From positions 2,046,001 through 2,110,000 of the forward strand of contig NZ_CP118158.1 of assembly GCF_028747785.1 (NCBI RefSeq): a stretch of DNA of 64,000 bases, read 5' to 3'. The notes beneath the pieces were generated by a model. The model worked only from the letters and a program-made list of their open reading frames with translations. It was not told where the DNA came from and made no database searches. Origin of the DNA: Halosimplex aquaticum (GTDB lineage Archaea; Halobacteriota; Halobacteria; Halobacteriales; Haloarculaceae). Every line of letters starts with the position of its first letter. Within the stretch, counting starts at the first letter, position 1. Position numbers and translations under genes: made by a program. Shown in pieces: positions 56,023 through 63,175 of this stretch.

Positions 56023-56151
56023 GCCCCATCTTTTTCGAGGAGTGGTCGCCTTCGGCGACCCGACGAAGAAAAAGGTGGTAGCTCAAACAGCCGTCGAACA
56101 AACGGGAAGACACTTACTGGACGACCGTGTGTCGGCGGACGAGAACTATAC

Positions 56152-57123
56152 ATGCCCTCCATCCAGACGGACGGACTGACGAAGGAATTCGGCGACGACG
56201 TGGTCGCCGTCGACGGGCTCGACCTGACGATCGAGGAAGGGGAGATCTTCGGCTTCCTCGGTCCGAACGGCGCGGGGAAGTCGACGACGATCAACATGCT
56301 GCTCGATTTCATCCGGCCGACCGCGGGGTCGGCGGAGGTCTTCGGCATGGACGCCCAGGACGAGGCGGCGGCCATCCGCGAGCGCATCGGCGTCCTCCCC
56401 GAGGGGTACGGCTTCGACGACTACCTCACCGGTCGGGAGTACATGGAGTGGGCCGTCGAGACGAAAGGCGCCGACGACGACCCCGAACAGTTGCTCGACC
56501 TCGTGGGGATCCGCGAGGACGCGGGCCGCGTCGCCTCCGGCTACTCCAAGGGGATGCAACAGCGCCTCGCGTTCGGGATGGCGCTCGCGGACGACCCCGA
56601 CCTCCTCATCCTGGACGAACCGTCGACGGGGCTTGACCCGAACGGCATCCAGCACATGCGGTCGGTCATCCGCGACCGCGCCGAGGGCGGGACGACCGTC
56701 TTCTTCTCCAGTCACATCCTCTCGGAGGTCGAGGCGGTCTGCGACCGCGTCGGCGTGATGAACGAGGGGCGACTCGTCGCGATGGACACCATCGAGGGCC
56801 TCCGCGAGAGCGCGAGCGGGCAGGCGACTATCGAACTGCAGTGCGCCGAGGCGCCGCCGCGCGACGGCGTCGCCGACATCGACGGCGTGTCCAGCGTGGA
56901 CGTGGCGGGGACGAAACTGACAGCGACGTGCACCGACCCGCGCGCGAAGGTCGACGTGGTCAAGCGAGTCGACAGCCGCGCGGAGGTCGTCGACATCCTG
57001 GCGGACAACACGTCCCTCGAAGAGCTGTTCAACCAGTTCACTGGCGGCGGGCGTGACAACGACGTCGAGATGCCCGCCGGCGAGACGGGACAGCGTGCCG
57101 ACGCGCAGGAGGCCTCGCCATGA
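56152..57123 (+). CDS. ABC transporter ATP-binding protein
   Basis: A 323-residue ATPase. Walker A is GPNGAGKST at residues 37-45, the signature is SGYSKGMQQRL, Walker B is LLILDEPSTGLDPNG, and HILSEVEAVCDRVG gives the switch His region. The C-terminal 100 residues are the DUF4162-type extension common in ABC-2 exporters. With the next gene, overlapping by 4 bases (ATGA), it forms an ABC-2 export system. The substrate is unknown. A TATA-like tactgg lies upstream, and the leader has gaactatac before the ATG. Confidence 0.93.
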   Translation: MPSIQTDGLTKEFGDDVVAVDGLDLTIEEGEIFGFLGPNGAGKSTTINMLLDFIRPTAGSAEVFGMDAQDEAAAIRERIGVLPEGYGFDDYLTGREYMEWAVETKGADDDPEQLLDLVGIREDAGRVASGYSKGMQQRLAFGMALADDPDLLILDEPSTGLDPNGIQHMRSVIRDRAEGGTTVFFSSHILSEVEAVCDRVGVMNEGRLVAMDTIEGLRESASGQATIELQCAEAPPRDGVADIDGVSSVDVAGTKLTATCTDPRAKVDVVKRVDSRAEVVDILADNTSLEELFNQFTGGGRDNDVEMPAGETGQRADAQEASP

Positions 57124-58001
57124 GCACGGTCACCGTCGCGAAGAAGGACTTCAAGGCGGCGCGGCGCTCGAAGATGCTCTGGGGAGCGGCCATCGCTCTC
57201 GGGATGATCGCCGCGTTCGTCGGATACGTCGCCGGAGGGGCCGAAGCGACCGACGTCCGGCGGGTCCAGTCGCTGTTTCGCACGCTGGCGATGTTCCTCG
57301 GCGTCCTGTTGCCCATCGTCGCGCTGGTGGCGAGCTACCTCGCCATCGCCGGCGAGCGCGAGGGCGGGGGGATCAAGTTCCTGCTCTCGCTGCCGAATAC
57401 GCGCCGCAGTGTCTTCGCCGGGAAGGTGCTCAGCCGGAACGGCGTCGTGGCCGGCGGCATCGGGTTCATGTACGTCGCGGTGATCAGCGTGGCGCTGACC
57501 CGCCACGGCGCGTTCCCGGCGGCGGTCGTCTTCGGGACGCTGCTGGTGACGCTGGTGTACGGGTCGACGTTCGTCAGCGTCGCGCTCGCGATGTCCTCGG
57601 CCGCGGCATCGCGGAGCCGCGCCATCGCGGGCGCGTTCGGGACGTACTTCGTGCTCGTCATCCTGTTCCTGATCCCGGTCGTATCGGTCTCGACCATCGT
57701 CGGGTGGGTCCACACGACGATCCTCGGTGCGGACGCCAACCCCGACGTCTACAACGCAATCCAGTACGTCAGCCCCTACGTGGCCTACCGCAAGGCCGTC
57801 AATCTCGTGATGCCGGCCGAGATGCGACGGAACGTCTTCCGGTCGAGTCTGCCGGAAGACCTGCAGTACGATCCGACCGCGGCCAACGAGGCGCTCCCGA
57901 TGTACCTGCAGGACCAGGTCTCGCTGGTCGTGCTGGCGTTCTGGCTCGTGGTACCGCTGTTGATCGGGTACTGGTTGTTCGAACGGGCGGATCTGGAGTG
58001 A
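57120..58001 (+). CDS. ABC-2 type transporter permease
   Basis: A 293-residue membrane protein. It has six spans with the first near residues 22-42 (LWGAAIALGMIAAFVGYVAGG), the coupling region GEREGGGIKFLLSLPNTRRSVFAGK, and ALAMSSAAASRSRAIAGAFGTYF. This is the usual ABC-2/NosY-like pattern. It overlaps the ATPase gene and probably shares its transcript. Confidence 0.92.
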   Translation: MSTVTVAKKDFKAARRSKMLWGAAIALGMIAAFVGYVAGGAEATDVRRVQSLFRTLAMFLGVLLPIVALVASYLAIAGEREGGGIKFLLSLPNTRRSVFAGKVLSRNGVVAGGIGFMYVAVISVALTRHGAFPAAVVFGTLLVTLVYGSTFVSVALAMSSAAASRSRAIAGAFGTYFVLVILFLIPVVSVSTIVGWVHTTILGADANPDVYNAIQYVSPYVAYRKAVNLVMPAEMRRNVFRSSLPEDLQYDPTAANEALPMYLQDQVSLVVLAFWLVVPLLIGYWLFERADLE

Positions 58002-58006
58002 TATCG

Positions 58007-58594
58007 ATGAATCGACGCAACACACTCGGTACGGTGCTGGCTGTCTTGGCAATCGTGCTGTTCACGGTGCCGGCGTTCTTCCCGGTCCAGCCGGTGCTGG
58101 TCCACGACACGGACAGGTCGGTGAACGCGCCTCCGGAGGAACTGCGACAGGAGGGCTACCGGATCGTCGGCTACGAGAACCTCTCGTCGCAGGCCCAGGA
58201 CCTGTACGTGGAGGCGCTGAAGCAGGACGGCGACTACACCGTTCCCCAAGACCAGGGCGCCGACGAGTTCCGCTATCCCACCCGGAGCGAGGCCCGGCGA
58301 GCCTACGAGAACGACAACAGGACCGCGCTCGGCCAGGTCGTGATCAAGCGCCCGGCCGACGACAGCGGGCTCCCGCGGGCCGACGAGTACTACCACGAGC
58401 CCGAGCCCGAGGAGACGAACATGACAGAGGAGCAGCTCCAGCAGCGCCGCGAACAGGCCATGCGGTACGACGCGATGGAGACGTCGACCGAGCAGCCGCC
58501 ACTGGGCGCGACGCCCCAGCTACTCCGGCTGGCCGCCGTGCTGTTCGCGGTGCTGTCGCTCGGTGTCGGTGGATACCTGTTCTCCTCGAAGTAG
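58007..58594 (+). CDS. Two-span protein of the ABC-2 operon
   Basis: A 195-residue protein from ATG 58007, 5 bases after the permease stop. One N-terminal span (TLGTVLAVLAIVLFTVPAFF) and one C-terminal span (LLRLAAVLFAVLSLGVGGYLF) enclose an acidic extracytoplasmic domain with many Glu and Tyr residues. It has no enzyme motif. As the third gene of the operon it may bind substrate or regulate the transporter; this is inferred from position only. Confidence 0.75.
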   Translation: MNRRNTLGTVLAVLAIVLFTVPAFFPVQPVLVHDTDRSVNAPPEELRQEGYRIVGYENLSSQAQDLYVEALKQDGDYTVPQDQGADEFRYPTRSEARRAYENDNRTALGQVVIKRPADDSGLPRADEYYHEPEPEETNMTEEQLQQRREQAMRYDAMETSTEQPPLGATPQLLRLAAVLFAVLSLGVGGYLFSSK

Positions 58595-58637
58595 GCGACG
58601 GCGCGGCCCCGGCGGTATTCGAGACGGGGTCCGCCAT

Positions 58638-59018
58638 TCAGTCGGGCCCGCTCGCCCCGGTTTGGGGTCCGAACAGCGTTCGTCGCGCAGCGACGGCGCC
58701 GGCGGCGAGGAGGTACGCGGTCAGAACGACCAGCGCGTCGCCGGGCGTCAGCAGGACGGCCCCGAGGTCGAAGGGCGAGACGCCGGTCGCGAGGCGGAGG
58801 ATCTCTGCGAGCGCGACCGACAGGACCACTGCCGGTATCGCCGGGATCGACAGCGCGACCAGCACCGGCACCGGGAGGAGGCGCAACGCCGCGGCGACCG
58901 GCGCCACCTCGCCGTGGACGGAGAAGACAGCCAGGAGCGCCGCGTAGGAGACAATCTGGAGGGCGAAGAGGGCGAGAACGGCCGGCGCGAGGACGAACCG
59001 GCGGGCGTCTGCGGGCAT
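58638..59018 (-). CDS. Small membrane protein upstream-adjacent to an insertion sequence
   Basis: A 126-residue protein from ATG 59018 (MPADARRFVLAPAVLALF). It has about four hydrophobic spans and a basic, Gly-rich tail. The frame is open 11 codons further to an ATG at 59051, but that ATG lies inside the left inverted repeat of the insertion sequence (59041-59056). The native start is therefore taken as 59018. The insertion has probably replaced the original promoter. No family recognised. Confidence 0.55.
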   Translation of the reverse strand: MPADARRFVLAPAVLALFALQIVSYAALLAVFSVHGEVAPVAAALRLLPVPVLVALSIPAIPAVVLSVALAEILRLATGVSPFDLGAVLLTPGDALVVLTAYLLAAGAVAARRTLFGPQTGASGPD

Positions 59019-59040
59019 AGTCGACAGAGGAACCGGAGAC

Positions 59041-60106
59041 GAGGGTGTCATAGAACGATTAGCACACCAAAGAGCAGGGTGAACGCTGAGGTGGATGAGT
59101 TCAGCGACCCTGCAAGATGATCCTTCGGTAGAGTCGTTCTTCAATGTCGTGGAGACAGAGACGCTAGCGCTGTTCGAGCACCTCTCCTTCGAATTTCTCG
59201 AAGAGTTTGACGTGTTCGCCCCGGCGCAGACGGGGCGAACACGAGACCACGAACCACCAGAGCTGATGCGTGGCTTTCTCCACTGCTACTACAAAGATAT
59301 CTACGGCATCCGCCCCGTCGAACGAGAGCTTCGGAACACGGTCGTCTGGTTGAGCTGGCTTCGATCGACCGCCGTCGAGAGACGCGGTCGATCGCTTCCT
59401 CACCGACCTCGAACACGTCGCTAACGAGGTGTTCGATCACCTCGTCGAGCAGGCCGCCCGCCGCGGCCTGCTCGACTTGACCTACTGTATCGATTCGACC
59501 GACGTGAGGGCGATGCCAGCCGACCCAGATGCGTCAAAGTGCTACGATCCAACCAAGGACGAGTACTACTACGGCTACGGCTGTACAATCGTCTCGACCG
59601 GGCAAAAGATACCGATCGCAGCGGAGTTCACCGAGAGCAAACAAGCACCAGAAGAGACGGCGATGCGCGTCACCCGTGACGCGCTCGCCGTCGAGCAACC
59701 GATCTGGATGGTCGGTGACAGCGCCTACGACACGCTCGACTGGCACGACCACCTGCTGGCCGCAGGGGTCGTGCCAGTCGCTCCGTACAACGCGCGAAAC
59801 ACCGACGACCCGCTCGATATCGAGTACAGGGTCGAAGACCGCATCGAGGAACACAGTGAAGACGTTCAGCTGAAGCAACCGACGCTAGATGAGACGTACA
59901 ACCGCCGCACGGGAGTTGAACGAACCAACGAATCAGTGAAGGACTGCGGCCTCGGGCGCACCCACGCCCGAGGCCGCGTCCACGCACGAGCGCAGGTGTT
60001 CCTCGCGCTGTGCCTTCGCCTTGTCATCGCGATCACCAACTACGAACGTGGAGACAATCCGGGAAGCACGATCATCACGGTGTGAGAAGAGTTCTATGAC
60101 ACCCTC
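59041..60106 (+). mobile_element. Insertion sequence with 16-bp perfect inverted repeats
   Basis: An element of 1066 bp bounded by gagggtgtcatagaac (59041-59056) and its exact reverse complement gttctatgacaccctc (60091-60106). The repeats extend a little further with a shared cacacc. It contains one DDE transposase gene, which is frameshifted. No target duplication could be seen at the edges, so the outermost bases are uncertain by 2-3. The transposase looks like the IS4/IS5 superfamily; the exact family was not determined. Confidence 0.9.
59095..60085 (+). pseudogene. DDE transposase broken by a frameshift
   Basis: The first part reads from ATG 59095 (MSSATLQDDPSVESF) in one frame to about 59355. 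The rest continues in the +1 frame from about 59357 (GFDRPPSRDAVDRFL onwards) to the stop at 60085. One extra base near 59356 would explain the change (agctggc in place of agcggc). The catalytic triad remains: Asp in CIDSTDVRAM, Asp in MVGDSAYD, Glu in GVERTNESVK. No slippery run is present at the break, so this looks like an inactivating mutation. The element can probably move only with a helper transposase. Confidence 0.85.
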
Positions 60107-60118
60107 ACACCCCTAAGT

Positions 60119-60147
60119 GGAAACGCGACCTCGCCGGTCGCGTTTCC
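60119..60147. repeat. Perfect 12-bp hairpin between the IS and the DUF7845-like gene end
   Basis: The arms ggaaacgcgacc and ggtcgcgtttcc are fully complementary around a 5-base loop (tcgcc). It lies about 185 bases beyond the 3' end of the minus-strand DUF7845-like gene. It may be a terminator stem or a recombination or origin-type site of the mobile region; it has no clear T-run. The rest of 60107-60331 shows only a short repeat of cccatcgcccat. Confidence 0.7.
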
Positions 60148-60331
60148 GCTCGGGCGGTGGCCACGGCCCATCGCCCATAGCCCATCGCGCCCGGCTCGAC
60201 GTCCTCGATTACCTTCCTCACCGCGGGGTGAAACCCGCAACAGAGGCGAAAACACCCGGAAAATAGAGGGAATCGAGAGTGTCGCCACTACCCGCGAACC
60301 GGGACGCTCCCAGCCCGCGGGCAGGCGACCG

Positions 60332-60570
60332 CTACGCGAGCAGCCTCCAGGCGTCCACCCGGCAGCGCTCGCCGTCAGGCCGCGACCACTTCACGACCGC
60401 CGACCGGAACCGCTCGGCATCTTGCTTCGCATCGGTCCACAGCCCGAACGCCCGCTTCGCCAGAAAGGCCGGCGACGGGTCCGCGTCGGGGTCGAGTTCC
60501 CCGAAGCGTATCTTCATCCGTGCATCGCCTTTGTCCCGATAGTCGATGTTGTACCGGTCGCAGAACGCTA
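60332..60570 (-). pseudogene. Detached 3' part of the DUF7845-like gene
   Basis: This frame has no own start. Read from the IS630 boundary it gives AFCDRYNIDYRDKGDARMK to VDAWRLLA and a stop at 60332, 78 residues. Joined across the removed IS element it continues the frame of the gene at 61623-63035 exactly. It is the severed C-terminus, probably no longer translated. Confidence 0.88.
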
Positions 60571-60615
60571 TAGTAGCCGTTAGAACTTTCCGCTCAGAGA
60601 GTGTTGCTGTGATCA

Positions 60616-61140
60616 ATGGACCACCTCGACGAGATCTCCGTCGAAGACCTCCAAGACGCCCTCGACAACGTCGAGGGAAACAAGCCGACACAACGGTTGT
60701 TAGCCGCAATTGCGTACAAAAACGGCGTAACGCAATCCGAACTTGCAGAGTGGCACGACACCGGTCGAAGAACGATCTACAGCTGGCTGATGCGATTTGA
60801 TACGGACGAACCGCTTGAGCAAGCTGTGTCTGATGATCATCGATCCGGGAGAAAACGAAAACTCTCAGAATCACAGCAAGAAGAGTTCGAACAAGCCGTG
60901 CACGAACCGCCCGAAGAGGCCGGGATCGACGCGCCGGCGTGGACGCCGGCGCTCGTCCAGGAATTTCTCGAAGACGCCTACGATGTCGAGTACTCCTATC
61001 CGAGCTGCCGGCGGCTGTTGAAAGAAGCTGGATTGAGTTATCAAAAACCACGCCGCACAGCCGCCGAAGCTGAAGAATCCGACCAAGAAGAGTTCCACGA
61101 CGAGATCAAAAAAAGCGAGCGGAGATGGACGCCAAAATAG
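60616..61140 (+). CDS. IS630 transposase, N-terminal part (orfA)
   Basis: A 174-residue helix-turn-helix protein (MDHLDEISVEDLQDALDN). It has a Homeo/HTH-29-like domain (QSELAEWHDTGRRTIYSWLM) and a second helical domain (TPALVQEFLEDAYDVEYS) for binding the inverted repeats. It ends RRWTPK. Near its end lies a run of seven A, and the second frame starts 16 bases before its stop. It is probably made both alone and as a fused protein by -1 frameshifting. Confidence 0.9.
   Translation: MDHLDEISVEDLQDALDNVEGNKPTQRLLAAIAYKNGVTQSELAEWHDTGRRTIYSWLMRFDTDEPLEQAVSDDHRSGRKRKLSESQQEEFEQAVHEPPEEAGIDAPAWTPALVQEFLEDAYDVEYSYPSCRRLLKEAGLSYQKPRRTAAEAEESDQEEFHDEIKKSERRWTPK
61108..61114 (+). promoter_or_regulatory. 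A7 slippery run for -1 frameshifting
   Basis: A run of seven A followed by g (atcaaaaaaagc) in the orfA frame, 24 bases before the orfA stop codon. A -1 slip there gives KKKRAEMDAKIVC and enters orfB. This is the standard way IS630-type elements with split frames make a full transposase. Confidence 0.6.
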
Positions 61141-61616
61141 TCTGTATCGATCAGACGAAGAAATCGGTGCAAGTCGAGCCGCGTGCCGCGTGGTTTCCGC
61201 GCGGCACGCGGCCGAGCGCCGAATTGTCCGGCCAACGCGACTGGACGTGTCTGCTCGGCGCAATCACCGAAGACGGTGACTGTTTTTTCTCACGGTTCAC
61301 CGAGTACGTCACCGCCGATCATGCAAAACATTTCATTCTCGCGTTATGCGAAGAATTCGAAGAAGACTTGATCGTCGTATTAGATGGTGCGCCGTACTTC
61401 CAGGCGTCGGCCGTCACGGACCTAGCGGCCCGTGACGACCTCGCCTTCGTCACGTTACCGGCGTATTCGCCGGAACTCAACCCTGTCGAAGAGTGCTGGC
61501 GACAACTCCAAAACGCTCTCAGCAACCGGTTCTTCGACTCGCTTGAGCAACTGACCACCGCGATCGATACTGCTCTCGACCAACTGTCGCTTCCAAAGGT
61601 GAGCAATTATTTCTAA
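61125..61616 (+). CDS. IS630 transposase, DDE catalytic part (orfB)
   Basis: A 163-residue DDE_3 domain. Catalytic residues are Asp in MDAKIVCIDQTKK, Asp in VVLDGAPYFQAS, and Glu in YSPELNPVEECW. It can start at its own ATG 61125 or as part of a frameshift fusion with orfA. It ends 9 bases before the right end of the element. Confidence 0.9.
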   Translation: MDAKIVCIDQTKKSVQVEPRAAWFPRGTRPSAELSGQRDWTCLLGAITEDGDCFFSRFTEYVTADHAKHFILALCEEFEEDLIVVLDGAPYFQASAVTDLAARDDLAFVTLPAYSPELNPVEECWRQLQNALSNRFFDSLEQLTTAIDTALDQLSLPKVSNYF

Positions 61617-61622
61617 CGTCCA

Positions 61623-63035
61623 CTATAGTAGCGCGCTGGTCCGCTCGTCCAGCCCGCGCTCCGCGGCCTCCAGCGCCTTCGCACTCGCCGACGCGGCGTC
61701 TCGCACCGCTTCCTCTGCCCGCTGCACGGCGTCGTGGACCAACTCGGCTACGTAGGTCGACCGGAGCGAGACACTCCCGTACTCCCGTTGCACGAGGTCG
61801 TCCATCCGCCGGAGCGCGTCGCGGACGCTATCGACGTGACGGCCTTTCTCCTCCGCTATGTCCGCCGGGGCTACGTCGCCTCCGTCGGTAACCAGTACCT
61901 CCAGGGACTCCCACTCAACCGGCGAGAGGCCGTCTTTGACGTGCTTGAGAACGACGCTTTCCTGTTCGTGGTGGATATGCGCCATGTCCAGCGTCGGCGG
62001 CTCCTCGAAGCCGTCAGTTACCTCCGCGTCGAAGTAGGCATCCTCGACGAACGGGCCGCTCCCGTGGTCCGGCGCAACGTCCAAGCCGGCATCGATGAGG
62101 ACCGCGTGAAGCACCCGGTCCAACTCGCGTTCGAGCTGTGCCAGCGCTTCCTGATCAGCGCCGAGGGTGTCATCCCAGCGACTCACCTGATAGGAGACAC
62201 CCACCTTCGGATGCGCCAGCGGGTCGTCCGGGTCCCTCGCAAGCGCCTCGCGGGAATAGTAGTGCTTCACCTCCACGGGCAACTCGTGTGACGGGAACGC
62301 CTCACGGACGCGCTGAGGTCCGAGAGTAACCGTGTGATAGTAGCCCGGTAGGTTCCGGCCGTGTTCATCGTCATCGTTCTGGACGACCTTCCGGTAGCCC
62401 GTCCGGTCGTCTTCGAGTAGATGCCCCATCGTCGCCACCGGGCCGTCCCGGGCATGAACCGGGCCGCTCTCAGCTTTGTGAACTCGGACGTACCGCTCGG
62501 CGTCCTGGGTGTTGCTGAACTCCAGCGGGTTCTCGAAGTATCCCATCGAGATCCCGACGGCTTCCGCCGCGCGCTTGAGCAGGCGAGAGTACCGAAGTGC
62601 GTTGATGTTGCTCCCCTGGATTCGGACGTTGATTCCCTCGTCCATCTCCTCGGGAATGTCCATCTCGAAGCGCTGGCCGTCATCACTCTCGACTTCCATC
62701 CCCTGCCAGCGCGGGGCGATGTGGGCGTTGAAGCTCTGCTCGCCGACCGGGTCCTCGTCGGACTCACGGGCAACGTGCAGCCGGAACTCGCGGATCTCGT
62801 TCAGTCGGAACTCGGTGCCTGTGGGCGTAGATGGGCCGGGATGGACGATACCCGAATCTTGATAATAGAGCTTCACGTTCCATGATTCGCCGGCAACCTC
62901 GAAGCGGGCCTGCTGACTTCCGCCACCCGCTTTGACCTGCGAATCCGCCGCGAAGTACGGCATCAGGCCGTCTTCGGCGAACAGGAGATTCGCCGCGTAC
63001 TCGTGCCAGGCCGGTTCGATTGCGCGCACTTTCAC
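61623..63035 (-). CDS. DUF7845-like protein, truncated by IS630 insertion
   Basis: A 470-residue protein from GTG 63035 (MKVRAIEPAWHEYAANLLF). The N-terminal 330 residues fit the haloarchaeal, often provirus-borne DUF7845 family (LLFAEDGLMPYFAAD; FNAHIAPRWQGME). A winged-helix-like region follows (WESLEVLVTDGG, ADIAEEKGRHVDSVRDALRRMDDL), then a coiled-coil stretch. Its stop codon TAG is formed by the IS end; the remaining 78 codons lie at 60332-60570. Its GTG overlaps the stop of the small gene upstream (GTGA). It may bind DNA in a plasmid or virus; its function is unknown. Confidence 0.85.
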   Translation of the reverse strand: MKVRAIEPAWHEYAANLLFAEDGLMPYFAADSQVKAGGGSQQARFEVAGESWNVKLYYQDSGIVHPGPSTPTGTEFRLNEIREFRLHVARESDEDPVGEQSFNAHIAPRWQGMEVESDDGQRFEMDIPEEMDEGINVRIQGSNINALRYSRLLKRAAEAVGISMGYFENPLEFSNTQDAERYVRVHKAESGPVHARDGPVATMGHLLEDDRTGYRKVVQNDDDEHGRNLPGYYHTVTLGPQRVREAFPSHELPVEVKHYYSREALARDPDDPLAHPKVGVSYQVSRWDDTLGADQEALAQLERELDRVLHAVLIDAGLDVAPDHGSGPFVEDAYFDAEVTDGFEEPPTLDMAHIHHEQESVVLKHVKDGLSPVEWESLEVLVTDGGDVAPADIAEEKGRHVDSVRDALRRMDDLVQREYGSVSLRSTYVAELVHDAVQRAEEAVRDAASASAKALEAAERGLDERTSALL

Positions 63036-63175
63036 CCCTCCTGGTCGACTTCAGCGACGGCGCGCTGGACTCGCGCCTCGCTTTCTGCGACAGGTTGTTG
63101 ACCGCTCCAGTCCCAGCGGACGCGCTCGCCTGCCGCTACGTCGTAGAGGCGAGAGGCGCGGACGAACTCGCTCAC
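63032..63175 (-). CDS. 47-residue protein in the DpdA/DUF7845 unit
   Basis: A 48-codon frame between the two larger genes. It starts at GTG 63175 overlapping the DpdA-like stop (GTGA) and stops at 63032 overlapping the DUF7845-like start in the same way. The product is MSEFVRASRLYDVAAGERV..., an amphipathic protein ending EVDQEG. The two overlap signatures are strong support for translation. No domain was recognised. Confidence 0.75.
   Translation of the reverse strand: MSEFVRASRLYDVAAGERVRWDWSGQQPVAESEARVQRAVAEVDQEG

Larger units (their letters stand above)
55659..56082 (+). repeat. 212-bp tandem duplication of the spt5 3' end
   Basis: Unit 1 (55659-55870) starts at codon 117 of spt5 and runs past the terminator. 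Unit 2 (55871-56082) repeats it immediately with three visible differences: positions 55664/55876 (t/c), a ccgtgtg/ccgcgtg change, and ggcagc/ggtagc at the end. That is about 98-99% identity, so the duplication is recent or is kept alike by conversion. No transposase signature flanks it. Confidence 0.92.
60571..61625 (+). mobile_element. IS630-type insertion sequence
   Basis: An element of 1055 bp. The ends tagtagccgttagaa (left) and the reverse complement of the right end, tagtggacgttagaa, match at 13 of 15 positions. The target duplication is TA (60569-60570 and 61626-61627), as expected for IS630/Tc1-mariner transposases. It contains two overlapping reading frames, orfA and orfB. It interrupts a minus-strand gene. 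Both frames are intact, so the insertion may be recent. Confidence 0.93.

Noticed and set aside
59095..60085. Programmed frameshift in the first transposase
   Set aside because: No slippery heptamer or downstream structure is seen at the break near 59356; a simple indel fits better.
59041..60106. Target-site duplication for the first IS
   Set aside because: The flanks ggagac and acaccc show no convincing direct repeat beyond 2 bases, so none is reported.
61734..62885. Plus-strand frames across the DUF7845-like gene
   Set aside because: They are shadows of the minus-strand gene, which has GTGA coupling and family similarity.
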